Shown here: piece after piece, positions 27,277 to 36,270 of the stretch
Layout: every line of letters begins with the position of its first letter
How positions within the stretch are numbered: position 1 is the first letter of the stretch
Source: Caballeronia telluris
GTDB lineage: Bacteria; Pseudomonadota; Gammaproteobacteria; Burkholderiales; Burkholderiaceae
Direction of reading: 5' to 3'
DNA length: 64,000 nucleotides
Assembly (NCBI RefSeq): GCF_001544495.1
Contig: NZ_FCNZ02000023.1
Span: 1 to 64,000, forward strand
Position numbers and translations under genes: made by a program
Notes under the pieces: model-generated
Databases searched by the model: none
What the model saw: only the letters and a program-made list of their open reading frames with translations
What the model was told of the DNA's origin: nothing

Positions 27277-28056
27277 GTGAGAAAGCACAGCATCGATCTG
27301 AATTCGGACATGGGCGAAGGTTTCGGCCCGTGGAAAATTGGCGACGGCGTCGACGAGGACATCATGCCGCTCATCAGTTCGGCAAACATCGCCACCGGCT
27401 TTCATGCAGGCGACCCGAACATCATGGCGCGCACCGTGCATCTCGCAAGGACAGCGGGTGTGGGTATCGGCGCACACCTGGGCTTTCGCGACCTGGTCGG
27501 CTTCGGACGCCGCAACATCACGGAAACGCCGCAGGCGCTCGTCAACGACATCGTGTATCAGCTCGGCGCCTTGCGTGAGTTCGCGCGCCTCGCCGGCGTG
27601 AGCATCCAGCACGTCAAGCCGCACGGCGCGCTCTACATGCTCGCCGCGCGCGATGAGAGCTTGTCGAGACTGCTGATCGAAACGCTGCGAACGCTCGACC
27701 CGACGCTGATGCTGTACTGCATGGAGATGTCGGTGACCTGCCGGATCGCACGCGAACTCGGCCAGCCGGTGGTCCGCGAGTTCTACGCCGATCGCGACTA
27801 CGACCGCAGCGGCTCGATCGTGTTCACGCGCCAGGTTGACCGGCTCGATCCGGAGCGGATCGCGGCAAAAGTACTGCGCGCGTGCCTCGAAGGCCGCGTG
27901 AAAACCGTGGACGGCGAGGACATCGAAATCGGTTTCGACTCGGTCTGCATTCATAGCGATACGCCGGGCGCGCTCGCGCTCGTGCAGGCCACGCGTGCCG
28001 CGCTCGCACGGAACGACATTCGCATCGCGCCGCCGCTTCCGGCCGTGGCACGCTGA
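27277..28056 (+). CDS. pxpA: 5-oxoprolinase subunit A, LamB/YcsF family
   Basis: A 259-residue LamB/YcsF-family protein with the diagnostic N-terminus IDLNSDMGEGFGPWKIGDG and the HVKPHGALYM segment. PxpA with PxpB and PxpC forms an ATP-dependent 5-oxoprolinase that opens a lactam ring. Translation starts at GTG 27277 with GGAG at 27263-27266; no ATG lies upstream of the conserved motif. It is the first gene of a five-gene operon that also contains biotin carrier and biotin carboxylase genes, so the substrate may be a lactam or amide other than 5-oxoproline. Confidence 0.92.
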   Translation: MRKHSIDLNSDMGEGFGPWKIGDGVDEDIMPLISSANIATGFHAGDPNIMARTVHLARTAGVGIGAHLGFRDLVGFGRRNITETPQALVNDIVYQLGALREFARLAGVSIQHVKPHGALYMLAARDESLSRLLIETLRTLDPTLMLYCMEMSVTCRIARELGQPVVREFYADRDYDRSGSIVFTRQVDRLDPERIAAKVLRACLEGRVKTVDGEDIEIGFDSVCIHSDTPGALALVQATRAALARNDIRIAPPLPAVAR

Positions 28057-28097
28057 ACTCAGTATCCTGTTTGAAACAAGCCTGGAGGCCTATAAAG

Positions 28098-28340
28098 ATG
28101 GCACAACACGACATTGTCAGTCCCTTGCCCGGCACGTTCTACCGGCGTGCTTCGCCCGATGCGGCGCCGTTCGTCGAAGCCGGCACGCAACTCGAGCGCG
28201 GCGCGGTGGTGGGACTCGTCGAAGTGATGAAGCAGTTCAGCGAAGTGGAGTCCGATGTGTCGGGACGCGTGATCGAAGTGCTCGTCGAAGATGGCGAGCC
28301 GGTCGACGCCGGCCAGGTGCTGATGAGAGTCGGAGAGTGA
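28098..28340 (+). CDS. Biotin carboxyl carrier protein
   Basis: An 80-residue biotinyl domain. The biotin site is K45 in EVMKQ, close to the usual EAMKM. The flanks VSPLPGTFYRR and SDVSGRVIEVLVEDGEPVDAGQVLM have the lipoyl/biotinyl fold pattern. GGAGG at 28084-28088 supports ATG 28098. It lacks the N-terminal extension of AccB and is just the carrier domain. Next to a biotin carboxylase and the PxpBC pair, it should shuttle carboxybiotin between them. Confidence 0.9.
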   Translation: MAQHDIVSPLPGTFYRRASPDAAPFVEAGTQLERGAVVGLVEVMKQFSEVESDVSGRVIEVLVEDGEPVDAGQVLMRVGE

Positions 28341-28345
28341 GCGCG

Positions 28346-29770
28346 ATGAACACGAGCGCTTCCACTTCAGCGTTTTATCGTCCGCGAAAAATACACACGG
28401 TGCTCGTCGCGAATCGCGGCGAGATCGCCGTGCGCGTGATACGCGCCGCGCATGAACTCGGCATGCGCGCGGCGGTGGTCGTGAGCGATGCGGATCGCGA
28501 CAGCCTCGCGGCGCGCATGGCCGACGAAGCCGTTCACATCGGCTCCGCGCACGCGGCGAAAAGCTACCTGAATCCGTCTGCGATCCTGGCCGCCGCGCAG
28601 CAGTGCGGTGCGGACGCGATTCATCCGGGCTACGGCTTCCTCTCCGAAAACGCGGCGTTCGCGGCTCAGGTCGAGGCTGCGGGGCTCATCTTCGTCGGAC
28701 CGTCGTCGTCGGTGATTGCCACCATGGGCGACAAGGCGAAAGCCCGCGAGACCGCGCAGCGCGCGAACGTGCCGACGGTGCCCGGCAGCGACGGCGTCGT
28801 GAACTCGCTCGACGAAGCACGCGAGGTCGCCCGGCGCATCGGCTATCCGGTGATGATAAAAGCGGCGGCGGGCGGCGGCGGCCGCGGCATCCGCGTGGCG
28901 CACTACGCAGCGCAGCTAGACGCGGAATTGCCGCTCGCGCAGCGCGAAGCGCAGGCCGCGTTTGGCAACGCCGGCGCGTATCTCGAACGCTTCATCGCGC
29001 GCGCCCGGCACATCGAAGTGCAGGTGCTCGGCGACGGCGCGAACGTCATCCATCTGTTCGAACGCGAATGCTCGTTGCAACGGCGCAGACAGAAAATTCT
29101 CGAAGAAGCGCCCTCGCCGTCTCTCAAGTCCGAGCAGCGCGCGGCACTTTGCGAATCGGCGACGCGGCTGGCGCGCGAGGTCGGCTATCGCAGTGCGGGC
29201 ACGCTCGAATATCTCTTCGACGAAACGCGCGGCGAGTTCTACTTCATCGAAATGAACACGCGCATTCAGGTCGAGCATGCGGTCACCGAGGCGATCACCG
29301 GCGTCGATCTGCTGCGCGAAATGCTGCGCATCGCGGACGGCGAGCCGCTGCGCTTCACGCAACGCGACATCGTGCTGCGCGGCGCGGCGCTCGAATGCCG
29401 GATCAACGCCGAAGATCCGGAGCACGATTTTCGGCCGAGCCCCGGGCGCGTCGACGAACTCGTGTGGCCGGCCGGCCCGGGCGTGAGAATCGACTCCCTG
29501 CTGTATCAGGGTTACACGATTCCGCCTTTCTACGACTCGCTGCTCGCAAAGCTGATCGTGTTCGACGAAAGCCGGCCTGCGGCGCTCGCGCGGCTCGATC
29601 GCGCGCTGCGCGAATTGCGGATCGGCGGCGTGAAGACGACGGCGTCGCTGCATCGCGTGCTGCTCGCCGACGACGATGTGCGCGCCGGCCGCTATCACAC
29701 GAACTTCCTCGAAGCGTGGATGAGCGAGCAGCGTACCGCGACGGGCAACCGCGAGGAGACGGCGACATGA
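28346..29770 (+). CDS. Biotin carboxylase, AccC-like
   Basis: A 474-residue ATP-grasp biotin carboxylase that carboxylates carrier-bound biotin from bicarbonate and ATP. The N-terminal VANRGEIAVRVIRAAHELG, GYGFLSENAAFA, the glycine-rich KAAAGGGGRGIR loop and EMNTRIQVEHAVTE are all intact. ATG 28346 is used; an in-frame GTG at 28337 that overlaps the carrier stop is possible. It is pathway-dedicated, since housekeeping accC normally sits next to accB elsewhere. The 3' end overlaps pxpB by ATGA. Confidence 0.93.
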   Translation: MNTSASTSAFYRPRKIHTVLVANRGEIAVRVIRAAHELGMRAAVVVSDADRDSLAARMADEAVHIGSAHAAKSYLNPSAILAAAQQCGADAIHPGYGFLSENAAFAAQVEAAGLIFVGPSSSVIATMGDKAKARETAQRANVPTVPGSDGVVNSLDEAREVARRIGYPVMIKAAAGGGGRGIRVAHYAAQLDAELPLAQREAQAAFGNAGAYLERFIARARHIEVQVLGDGANVIHLFERECSLQRRRQKILEEAPSPSLKSEQRAALCESATRLAREVGYRSAGTLEYLFDETRGEFYFIEMNTRIQVEHAVTEAITGVDLLREMLRIADGEPLRFTQRDIVLRGAALECRINAEDPEHDFRPSPGRVDELVWPAGPGVRIDSLLYQGYTIPPFYDSLLAKLIVFDESRPAALARLDRALRELRIGGVKTTASLHRVLLADDDVRAGRYHTNFLEAWMSEQRTATGNREETAT

Positions 29771-30642
29771 CGATCCGATACACGTTCGGCGGCGACGAGT
29801 TCATCTTCGTCGAGATCAGCGAGGACATGTCGCTCGATGCGTTTTTCAGAGGCACGGCGATCACGCGCGAACTGACGCGGCGCAATATTCCCGGCGTGAG
29901 CGAGATTTGCCCGGCCAACGCGTCGTATCAGGTCCGCTACGATCCGGATGTGATCGCGCCCGACACGCTCCTCGCGCTGCTGAAGGACATCGAGGCACAA
30001 GTCGGCGAGGCGGATCTCGACATCGCGACGCGCATCATCGAGGTGCCGGTGCTCTACAACGACCCGTGGACGCACGAAACGCTGATGCGTTTTCGCGAGC
30101 GTCATCAGGACCCGGATTCGACTGATCTGGAATACGCGGCGCGGATCAACGGAATGCCGGATGTCGACGCGTTCATCGCCGCACATTCCGGTTCGCCGTG
30201 GTTCGTGTCGATGGTCGGCTTTGTCGCGGGGCTGCCGTTCATGTTCCAGATGGTCGAGCGCGAGCGCCAGTTGCAGGTGCCGAAGTATCTGCGCCCGCGC
30301 ACCGATACGCCGAAGCTCACGATCGGCCACGGCGGCTGCTTCGGCTGCATTTATTCGGTGCGCGGAGCGGGCGGCTACCAGATGTTCGGCGTGACGCCCG
30401 CGCCGATCTTCGACCCGACGCAGCGTCTCGACTATCTGCGCGACTTCATGGTTTTCTTCCAGCCCGGCGACATCGTCAAATTCAAGCCGATCGATCGCGA
30501 TGCCTACGACGAAGCCGTCGCCGCGGTCGATGCCGGCACGTTCTCGCTGCGCGTGCGTCCGGTGACTTTCTCGCTCGCGGACTTCAGGCGCGATCCCGAC
30601 GCATACAACCGTTCTCTTGTGGAGGTGCTCGATGCCAATTGA
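29767..30642 (+). CDS. pxpB: 5-oxoprolinase subunit B, KipI/AHS1 family
   Basis: A 291-residue protein of the KipI/AHS1 (carboxyltransferase subdomain) family. Signature pieces are VPVLYNDPW, PWFVSMVGFVAGLPFMFQM, and GHGGCFGCIYSVRGAGGYQMFGVTPAPIFDP. AHS1 and AHS2 together correspond to the carboxyltransferase half of urea carboxylase, which explains the biotin genes beside it. It starts at ATG 29767 overlapping the carboxylase stop. It is longer than a typical PxpB (about 220 residues), with an N-terminal part of about 80 residues. Confidence 0.9.
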   Translation: MTIRYTFGGDEFIFVEISEDMSLDAFFRGTAITRELTRRNIPGVSEICPANASYQVRYDPDVIAPDTLLALLKDIEAQVGEADLDIATRIIEVPVLYNDPWTHETLMRFRERHQDPDSTDLEYAARINGMPDVDAFIAAHSGSPWFVSMVGFVAGLPFMFQMVERERQLQVPKYLRPRTDTPKLTIGHGGCFGCIYSVRGAGGYQMFGVTPAPIFDPTQRLDYLRDFMVFFQPGDIVKFKPIDRDAYDEAVAAVDAGTFSLRVRPVTFSLADFRRDPDAYNRSLVEVLDAN

Positions 30643-31627
30643 TCCGGTTGAGGCCATCGAGGTCGTGAAGCCAGGCCTGGCGACTTCGGTGCAGGACACG
30701 GGCCGGCAGGGGTATTACCACGTCGGCATTCCACCCTCGGGCGCGCTCGACCAGTACGCGTTACGCGCGGCGAACCTGCTAGTCGGCAACCGCGAGGACG
30801 CGGCCGTGCTCGAATGCACGCTGCTCGGGCCGCAGTTGCTGTTTCATGCGGACGCGGTGATCGCCGTGACGGGCGCCGAAATGACGCCGAAGATCGACGG
30901 CGTCGCGCAGGCCTGCAACGTCGCGCTGCGCGTTCGTGCGGGCAGCACGCTCACGTTCGATCATGTGAAAGGCGGTGCGCGCGCGTGTCTCGCGGTGGCG
31001 GGCGGTATCGACGTCCCGATGGTGCTGGGCAGCCGCTCGACCTACACGCTCGGCGCGATTGGCGGCCACGAGGGACGCCGGCTGCAAAAAGGCGATCGCC
31101 TTGCGATCGGCGTATCGTCCGGGGCCGTGCGCGAAGGGCGCGAGCTGGCCGCTTCGTTGCGCACGCCGCTCGCGCGCGAAGTCGAATTGCGGGTGCTGCC
31201 GGGTCTCTATCACCATCGTCTCACCGATGCGTCCGCGCGGACGTTCTTCGAAGACGCGTGGGTTGTCGCGCCGGAGGCGGACCGCATCGGCTATCGCTAC
31301 AAGCAAGGCCGCGCGCTTGGCTTTCGCGAGCGCGAACAGCCGTTCGGGGCGGGTGCCGATCCGTCGAACATCGTCGATGCCTGCTACCCGATCGGCTCGA
31401 TTCAGGTGCCAGGCGGGCTGGAGCCGATCATCCTGCATCGCGACGCGGTGTCCGGCGGCGGCTACGCGACGATCGGAACGGTCATCAGCGCGGACATGGA
31501 TCTCATCGGACAGATGCAGCCGAATCATCAGGCGCGCTTTGTTTCGGTGACGATGGAGCAGGCGCTCGCGGCGCGGCGCGACGTGCAACGGCGGATTGCG
31601 CGGCTGCGTGAGGCGTTGCTGCCGTAG
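30632..31627 (+). CDS. pxpC: 5-oxoprolinase subunit C, KipA/AHS2 family
   Basis: A 331-residue AHS2/KipA-family protein. TSVQDTGRQGYYHVGIPPSGALDQ near the N-terminus and GAVR... LRVLPG in the middle are family hallmarks, followed by the conserved LGFREREQPFGAGADPSN segment. ATG 30632 has GGAGG at 30621-30625 and overlaps pxpB by 11 bases. It pairs with PxpB to form the carboxyltransferase-like half of the complex. A 15-bp hairpin follows its stop and marks the end of the operon. Confidence 0.93.
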   Translation: MPIDPVEAIEVVKPGLATSVQDTGRQGYYHVGIPPSGALDQYALRAANLLVGNREDAAVLECTLLGPQLLFHADAVIAVTGAEMTPKIDGVAQACNVALRVRAGSTLTFDHVKGGARACLAVAGGIDVPMVLGSRSTYTLGAIGGHEGRRLQKGDRLAIGVSSGAVREGRELAASLRTPLAREVELRVLPGLYHHRLTDASARTFFEDAWVVAPEADRIGYRYKQGRALGFREREQPFGAGADPSNIVDACYPIGSIQVPGGLEPIILHRDAVSGGGYATIGTVISADMDLIGQMQPNHQARFVSVTMEQALAARRDVQRRIARLREALLP

Positions 31628-31657
31628 TTCGCGCCCTGCGTTAGCCCGTTCTTCTGC

Positions 31658-31692
31658 AATTCGTCACGCGGCGCTCATCGCCGCGTGACGAA
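31658..31692 (+). terminator. 15-bp hairpin after pxpC
   Basis: ATTCGTCACGCGGCG (31658-31672) and its perfect complement (31678-31692) flank the 5-base loop CTCAT, 31 bases after the pxpC stop. The stem is very stable. No T-run follows, so it may work with Rho or as a 3' RNA stabiliser rather than as a textbook intrinsic terminator. Confidence 0.7.
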
Positions 31693-31804
31693 TGCGCTCG
31701 CGCGTCGTTGGTGCAATCGCCTTAAGTCGCTAAAACGCGCCAAAAAAGATATGCGATACCGCTCAGGGAAGACCCTTATGTATCGCAAAATTATTTCCTC
31801 GTTT

Positions 31805-31846
31805 AATGCAAATGTACATTGTCAACGACATCCATTTAATTGCATT
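31805..31846. promoter_or_regulatory. Operator-like palindromes before the amidase operon
   Basis: AATGTACATT (31811-31820) is a perfect 10-bp palindrome. It is nested between AATGCAA (31805-31811) and its inverted copy TTGCATT (31840-31846), a few bases before the amidase ribosome site. Palindromes with a TGTAC/TGTACA core are common operators of FCD-type GntR regulators, and such a regulator is encoded at the end of this operon. The match to that regulator is an inference. Confidence 0.45.
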
Positions 31847-31866
31847 TCACAGCGAGGATCGCGCGG

Positions 31867-33213
31867 ATGCAAGACCAGTCCTACACGGCTGTGGCGCTAT
31901 CCCACGCCTATGCGAGCGGCCGCGCCGACCCCGTTGAGATAACCGAGGCGGCGCTTGAGCGCGCGGCGCTCGCGCCCGCCGTTTTCATCTCGATGACGCC
32001 GGATCGCGCACGCGCCGAAGCGGCGGCATCGGCGCGACGATGGAAACAGGGCATGCCGTTGAGCGCGCTCGACGGCGTTCCGGTCGCCTGGAAGGACCTG
32101 TTTGACATCGCTGACACCGTGACGACCGCAGGCTCGGCGGTAAACGCAGCGCGCCCGGTTGTGCGCCGCGATGCCCCGCTCGTAGCCGCCGCTGCCCGAG
32201 CGGGCCTCGTCGCAATCGGCAAAACGAATCTTTCCGAATTCGCGTATTCCGGTCTCGGCCTCAATCCGCACTTCGGCACGCCGGTCAATCCCGCGCTCGA
32301 TCACGGCTCCCGCGTGCCCGGCGGATCGTCGTCCGGCGCCGCGGTGGCAGTGGCGACCGGCATCGTGCCGATCGCCATCGGCACGGACACCGGCGGTTCC
32401 GTGCGCATTCCCGCGGCCTTCAATGGCGTGACGGGCTATCGCGCGAGCACCGCGCGCTATCCGCGCACGGGCATGACCGCGCTGTCGGAGACGCTCGATA
32501 CTTCCGGCCCGCTCGCGCGCACTGTCGAGGATTGCATCTGCTTCGACGCCCTCGTGCGCGGCGTCGTGATGCCCGAGCCGTTGGTGAATCTGACCGGCCA
32601 GCGTTTCATCGTCGATCCGGCGCTCACCGAACGCTATCAGGTGAGCGACACGGTGGCGGCCAACCACGACCGCTTCGTCGATCGGCTTTGCGACGCGGGC
32701 GCGCGCATCGAGACTCGTCGGCTGGACGCGCTGAAGCAGGTCCACGAACTGATCCGTGCCGATGGATGGCTCGGCGCGCTCGAAGCGTTCGCGTTGCATC
32801 GCGCGTTGCTCGATTCCGCGGATGCCGTTCGCATCGACCCGCGCGTGCGAGCGCGTCTGGAGACGAGCCGCGGCATTCCCGCCGATCGACGCGAGCATTT
32901 GCTGGCGCGCCGCCTCGCGCTGATCGCCGCGTTCAGACAGGAGCTTGGCGGCGCCACGCTCGTGATGCCGTGCGCGCCACATGTCGCACCGCTGCGCGCG
33001 CCGCTCGAAACCGATCCCGATCTGTTCGCGCGCGTCAACCTGCAAACGCTGTCGCTGACGATGCCCGGCAGTTTCCTCGATACCCCGGCCTTCGCGATCC
33101 CTTCGGGCGTCGGCGAACACGGCCTGCCCACCGGCGTGCAACTGATGCGCGCCCAAAACGACGACGACGCACTCTGCAGCATCGCGTGGTCGATCGAACG
33201 ACTGACTTTCTGA
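31867..33213 (+). CDS. Amidase signature-family amidohydrolase
   Basis: A 448-residue amidase-signature enzyme. The Ser-cisSer-Lys triad is visible as K76 (AWKDLFD), S154 (PGGSSSGAA) and S178 (TDTGGSVRIPAAFNG), with the usual 24-residue gap between the two serines. GAGGA at 31854-31858 supports ATG 31867. These enzymes hydrolyse amides to acid and ammonia in the cytoplasm. It is the first gene of the operon and precedes a deacetylase-fold enzyme related to imidases, so a half-amide from ring opening is a likely substrate. Confidence 0.9.
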   Translation: MQDQSYTAVALSHAYASGRADPVEITEAALERAALAPAVFISMTPDRARAEAAASARRWKQGMPLSALDGVPVAWKDLFDIADTVTTAGSAVNAARPVVRRDAPLVAAAARAGLVAIGKTNLSEFAYSGLGLNPHFGTPVNPALDHGSRVPGGSSSGAAVAVATGIVPIAIGTDTGGSVRIPAAFNGVTGYRASTARYPRTGMTALSETLDTSGPLARTVEDCICFDALVRGVVMPEPLVNLTGQRFIVDPALTERYQVSDTVAANHDRFVDRLCDAGARIETRRLDALKQVHELIRADGWLGALEAFALHRALLDSADAVRIDPRVRARLETSRGIPADRREHLLARRLALIAAFRQELGGATLVMPCAPHVAPLRAPLETDPDLFARVNLQTLSLTMPGSFLDTPAFAIPSGVGEHGLPTGVQLMRAQNDDDALCSIAWSIERLTF

Positions 33214-33234
33214 TCCTTGAGGAGCAAACACACG

Positions 33235-34122
33235 ATGGCAAAGGAAATCCTGATTGCATTCGGTATCGACGTCGATGCCGTCGCCGGCTGGCTGGGGTCG
33301 TATGGCGGCGAAGACTCTCCCGACGACATCTCGCGCGGTCTGTTCGCCGGCGAAGTCGGTTCGATGCGCCTGCTCAAGCTCTTCGAGCGCGAGAAATTGA
33401 AGACGACGTGGTTCATTCCGGGCCACTCGATCGAGACCTTCCCCGAGCAAATGAAGGCGGTCGCCGACGCGGGGCACGAAATCGGCATTCATGGCTACAG
33501 CCACGAGAACCCGATCGCGATGACGCCCGAACAGGAGGAAGCCGTGCTCGATCGCAGCATAGAACTCGTCACGCAACTGTCCGGGCGCCGTCCGACCGGC
33601 TATGTCGCGCCTTGGTGGGAATTCAGCCAGGTCTCGAATGAATTGCTGGTCAAGAAGGGCATCAAGTACGACCACAGCCTGATGCACAACGATTTTCACC
33701 CGTACTACGTACGCGTCGGCGACACGTGGACCAAGATCGACTACAGCAAGCACCCGGACACCTGGATGAAACCGCTCGTGCGCGGCCAGGAAACCGATCT
33801 GGTCGAGATTCCGGCCAACTGGCATCTCGATGACCTCCCGCCGATGATGTTCATCAAGAAGTCGCCAAACAGCCACGGCTTCGTCAATCCGCGCGACATC
33901 GAACAAATGTGGCGCGACCAGTTCGACTGGGTCTATCGCGAGCACGACTACGCGGTCTTCCCGATCACGATCCACCCCGACGTGTCCGGCCGGCCGCAGG
34001 TTCTGTTGATGCTCGAGCGCCTCATCGCGCATTTCAAGTCGCATGAGGGCGTGCGCTTCTGCACCTGCGACGAGATCGCCGACGACTTCATCCGCCGCCA
34101 GCCGCGCGGCCAATCCGCGTGA
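33235..34122 (+). CDS. Polysaccharide deacetylase-fold hydrolase, PuuE/cyclic-imidase-like
   Basis: A 295-residue NodB-fold metallohydrolase. The metal-binding set is visible as GIDVDA near the start, HGYSHEN in the middle and TIHPDVSGRP near the C-terminus. It has no signal peptide, so it acts in the cytoplasm, unlike cell-wall deacetylases. It belongs to the PuuE branch, whose members hydrolyse small cyclic or linear amides; a bacterial cyclic imide hydrolase of about the same length is in this family. With the amidase upstream it suggests ring opening of a cyclic imide or ureide. An allantoinase-type role is the alternative. Confidence 0.82.
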   Translation: MAKEILIAFGIDVDAVAGWLGSYGGEDSPDDISRGLFAGEVGSMRLLKLFEREKLKTTWFIPGHSIETFPEQMKAVADAGHEIGIHGYSHENPIAMTPEQEEAVLDRSIELVTQLSGRRPTGYVAPWWEFSQVSNELLVKKGIKYDHSLMHNDFHPYYVRVGDTWTKIDYSKHPDTWMKPLVRGQETDLVEIPANWHLDDLPPMMFIKKSPNSHGFVNPRDIEQMWRDQFDWVYREHDYAVFPITIHPDVSGRPQVLLMLERLIAHFKSHEGVRFCTCDEIADDFIRRQPRGQSA

Positions 34123-34147
34123 AGACCCGCGCCTCACGGAGCTGTGA

Positions 34148-35485
34148 ATGAAAGAGAATCCGCTGTCCGCCGCCGGCTTCACGCTGGAAAAAATCCTGCC
34201 CGTCGATGTGAAGCGCGCGACCATCGTCGCGTTCTTCGCCTGGGTGTTCGCTGTCTACGACTTCATTCTCTTCGGCACGCTGCTGCCGGAAATCGGCAAG
34301 CACTACCGCTGGAATGCGGCGACGCAAGCCGAGATTGCCACGTATGTAGCGATCGGCACCGCCATCATCGCTTTCGCGATCGGGCCGCTGCTCGACCGGC
34401 TCGGACGCAAGGCTGGCCTGCTCTGGACCGTTGCCGGCGCCGCATTGTGCTCGGGCCTGACGGTGGTCGGCGGCTCGATGGGCCAGTGGCCGCTCGTTCT
34501 GATCCGCTCGCTTTCCGGCCTCGGCTATGCCGAGGAGACGGTCAACGCGACCTACCTCAACGAGCTGTACTCAGCGGCGAACGACCCGCGCCTGAACCGC
34601 AACAAGGGCTTCATCTATAGCCTCGTGCAGGGCGGCTGGCCGATCGGCGCGCTCATCGCATCGGGGCTGACGGCGCTCCTTCTGCCGCGCATCGGCTGGC
34701 AGGGCTGCTTCATTTTCGCGACCTTCCCCGCCATCGTCATCTTCTTCATGACGCGCCGACTGAAGGAGAGCCCGCAGTTCGTGCTGCACAAGCGCATCAA
34801 ACAGTTGCGCGAAGCGGGACAAGCCGGCGAAGCGCGCACGCTCGCCGATGAACATCGCGTCGACTACGAGCAGCACAGCCGCGCCGGCCTGCGAGAAGCA
34901 TTTCGTGGCGACGCGCTGCGCGCGACGCTCGTGCTCGGCGGCGGCATCCTGTTGAACTGGTCGGCGATTCAGGTGTTCAGCGTGCTCGGCACGACTGTGC
35001 TCACACAGGTCCATAACGTGTCGTTCGAGAACTCGCTGCTGATTCTCGTGCTGTCGAACGTGATCGGCTATTGCGGCTATCTGTGCCACGGCTGGATCGG
35101 CGACAAGATCGGCCGGCGCAACACGCTCGCCATCGGCTGGATGCTCGGCGGTCTTGCCTTCGGCTGCATGCTGCTCGGCCCGCACAGTGCATCCGTGGTG
35201 GTTGCGCTCTACAGCCTTGGCCTGTTTTTCCTGATCGGGCCGTACTCGGCCGCGCTGTTCTTCATCGGCGAGAGCTATCCGACGTCGATTCGCGGCACCG
35301 GCAGTTCGATCGTTCACGCGATGGGCCCGATCGGCGCCATCCTCGCGGGCGTCGGCGTGACGTGGATGCTCAACCACGGCACCGACTGGATGCACGCCGC
35401 CCTGTGGTTCGGCGCGCTGCCCTGCTTCCTGTCGGGCGTGCTGATCTTCTGCGCCAAACACGTCGACCCCGAAATCACGCAGTAA
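34148..35485 (+). CDS. MFS transporter
   Basis: A 445-residue major facilitator protein with 12 hydrophobic segments. The TM2-TM3 loop reads GPLLDRLGRKAG, and the C-terminal half repeats it as GWIGDKIGRRN, as in the metabolite:H+ symporter group. A charged central cytoplasmic loop (about residues 205-250) separates the halves. GGAG at 34138-34141 supports ATG 34148. It most likely imports the substrate of the amidase/imidase enzymes. The substrate itself is unknown. Confidence 0.87.
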   Translation: MKENPLSAAGFTLEKILPVDVKRATIVAFFAWVFAVYDFILFGTLLPEIGKHYRWNAATQAEIATYVAIGTAIIAFAIGPLLDRLGRKAGLLWTVAGAALCSGLTVVGGSMGQWPLVLIRSLSGLGYAEETVNATYLNELYSAANDPRLNRNKGFIYSLVQGGWPIGALIASGLTALLLPRIGWQGCFIFATFPAIVIFFMTRRLKESPQFVLHKRIKQLREAGQAGEARTLADEHRVDYEQHSRAGLREAFRGDALRATLVLGGGILLNWSAIQVFSVLGTTVLTQVHNVSFENSLLILVLSNVIGYCGYLCHGWIGDKIGRRNTLAIGWMLGGLAFGCMLLGPHSASVVVALYSLGLFFLIGPYSAALFFIGESYPTSIRGTGSSIVHAMGPIGAILAGVGVTWMLNHGTDWMHAALWFGALPCFLSGVLIFCAKHVDPEITQ

Positions 35486-35503
35486 CCCATCCGGAGCATC
35501 CTA

Positions 35504-36259
35504 ATGAAAGTGGCTTTGATCACCGGTGCCGCGAGCGGGATCGGTCAGGCGCTCGCCGTGGCCTACGCGCAGCACGGCGTGGCCGTCGTGGGCGGCTACT
35601 TCCCGGGCGACCCCCATGATCCTCGCGACACCGAACACGCGGTGAAAGAAGCCGGCGGCGAATGCCTGATGCAGCCGGTCGACGTCACGTCGGCCGAACA
35701 GGTCGAGGCGTTTGCCCAAAGCGCGATCAAGCGCTTCGGCCGCATCGACTTCGCCATCGCCAATGCGGGGCTGCTGCGGGCCGCGCCGCTCACGGAGATG
35801 CGCGACGACCAGTGGTTCGAGATGCTCGACGTCGACTTGTCCGGCGTGATGCGCACGTTCCGGGCAGCGGCCCGGCACATGTCCGACGGCGGTTCGATGG
35901 TCGCGATATCGTCGATTGCGGGTGGCGTGTACGGCTGGGAAAACCATACGCACTACTCGGCCGCCAAGGCCGGCGTGCCGGGACTTTGCCGCGCTGTCGC
36001 GATGGAACTGGCGCCGCGCGGCATCCGTTGCAACGCGGTGATTCCCGGGCTGATCGAAACGCCGCAATCGCTCGACGCGGTCAATTCGCTCGGACCCGAC
36101 GGCCTGCGCCGGGCGGCAGAGGGCATTCCGCTCAAGCGCGTCGGCCGCCCCGCCGAGATCGCCGCGCTGATCCGCTTTTTGACGAGCGAGGACGCGTCCT
36201 ACATCACAGGCCAGGCGATCGTCGCCGACGGCGGCCTGACCGTGCGCTGGCCGGGTTGA
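35504..36259 (+). CDS. SDR-family oxidoreductase, first of two
   Basis: A 251-residue classical short-chain dehydrogenase. TGAASGIG near the start, ANAG in the middle (first residue changed from the common NNAG), the catalytic serine in AISSIAGG and YSAAKAG with the Tyr/Lys pair. The C-terminus GQAIVADGGLTVRW is typical. GGAG at 35492-35495 supports the ATG. It is followed 11 bases later by a second SDR of the same class, which suggests successive oxidation steps. The substrate is not readable. Confidence 0.9.
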   Translation: MKVALITGAASGIGQALAVAYAQHGVAVVGGYFPGDPHDPRDTEHAVKEAGGECLMQPVDVTSAEQVEAFAQSAIKRFGRIDFAIANAGLLRAAPLTEMRDDQWFEMLDVDLSGVMRTFRAAARHMSDGGSMVAISSIAGGVYGWENHTHYSAAKAGVPGLCRAVAMELAPRGIRCNAVIPGLIETPQSLDAVNSLGPDGLRRAAEGIPLKRVGRPAEIAALIRFLTSEDASYITGQAIVADGGLTVRWPG

Positions 36260-36270
36260 GGAGAAGCGCC

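Noticed and set aside
27007..27954. A 316-residue N-terminal extension of the LysR protein at 26089-27006
   Set aside because: The frame stays open only as antisense of the control region and pxpA; LysR proteins start at the HTH.
31897..34224. A 775-residue minus-strand frame opposite the amidase and deacetylase genes
   Set aside because: Antisense shadow; both plus-strand genes have intact catalytic motifs and good ribosome sites.
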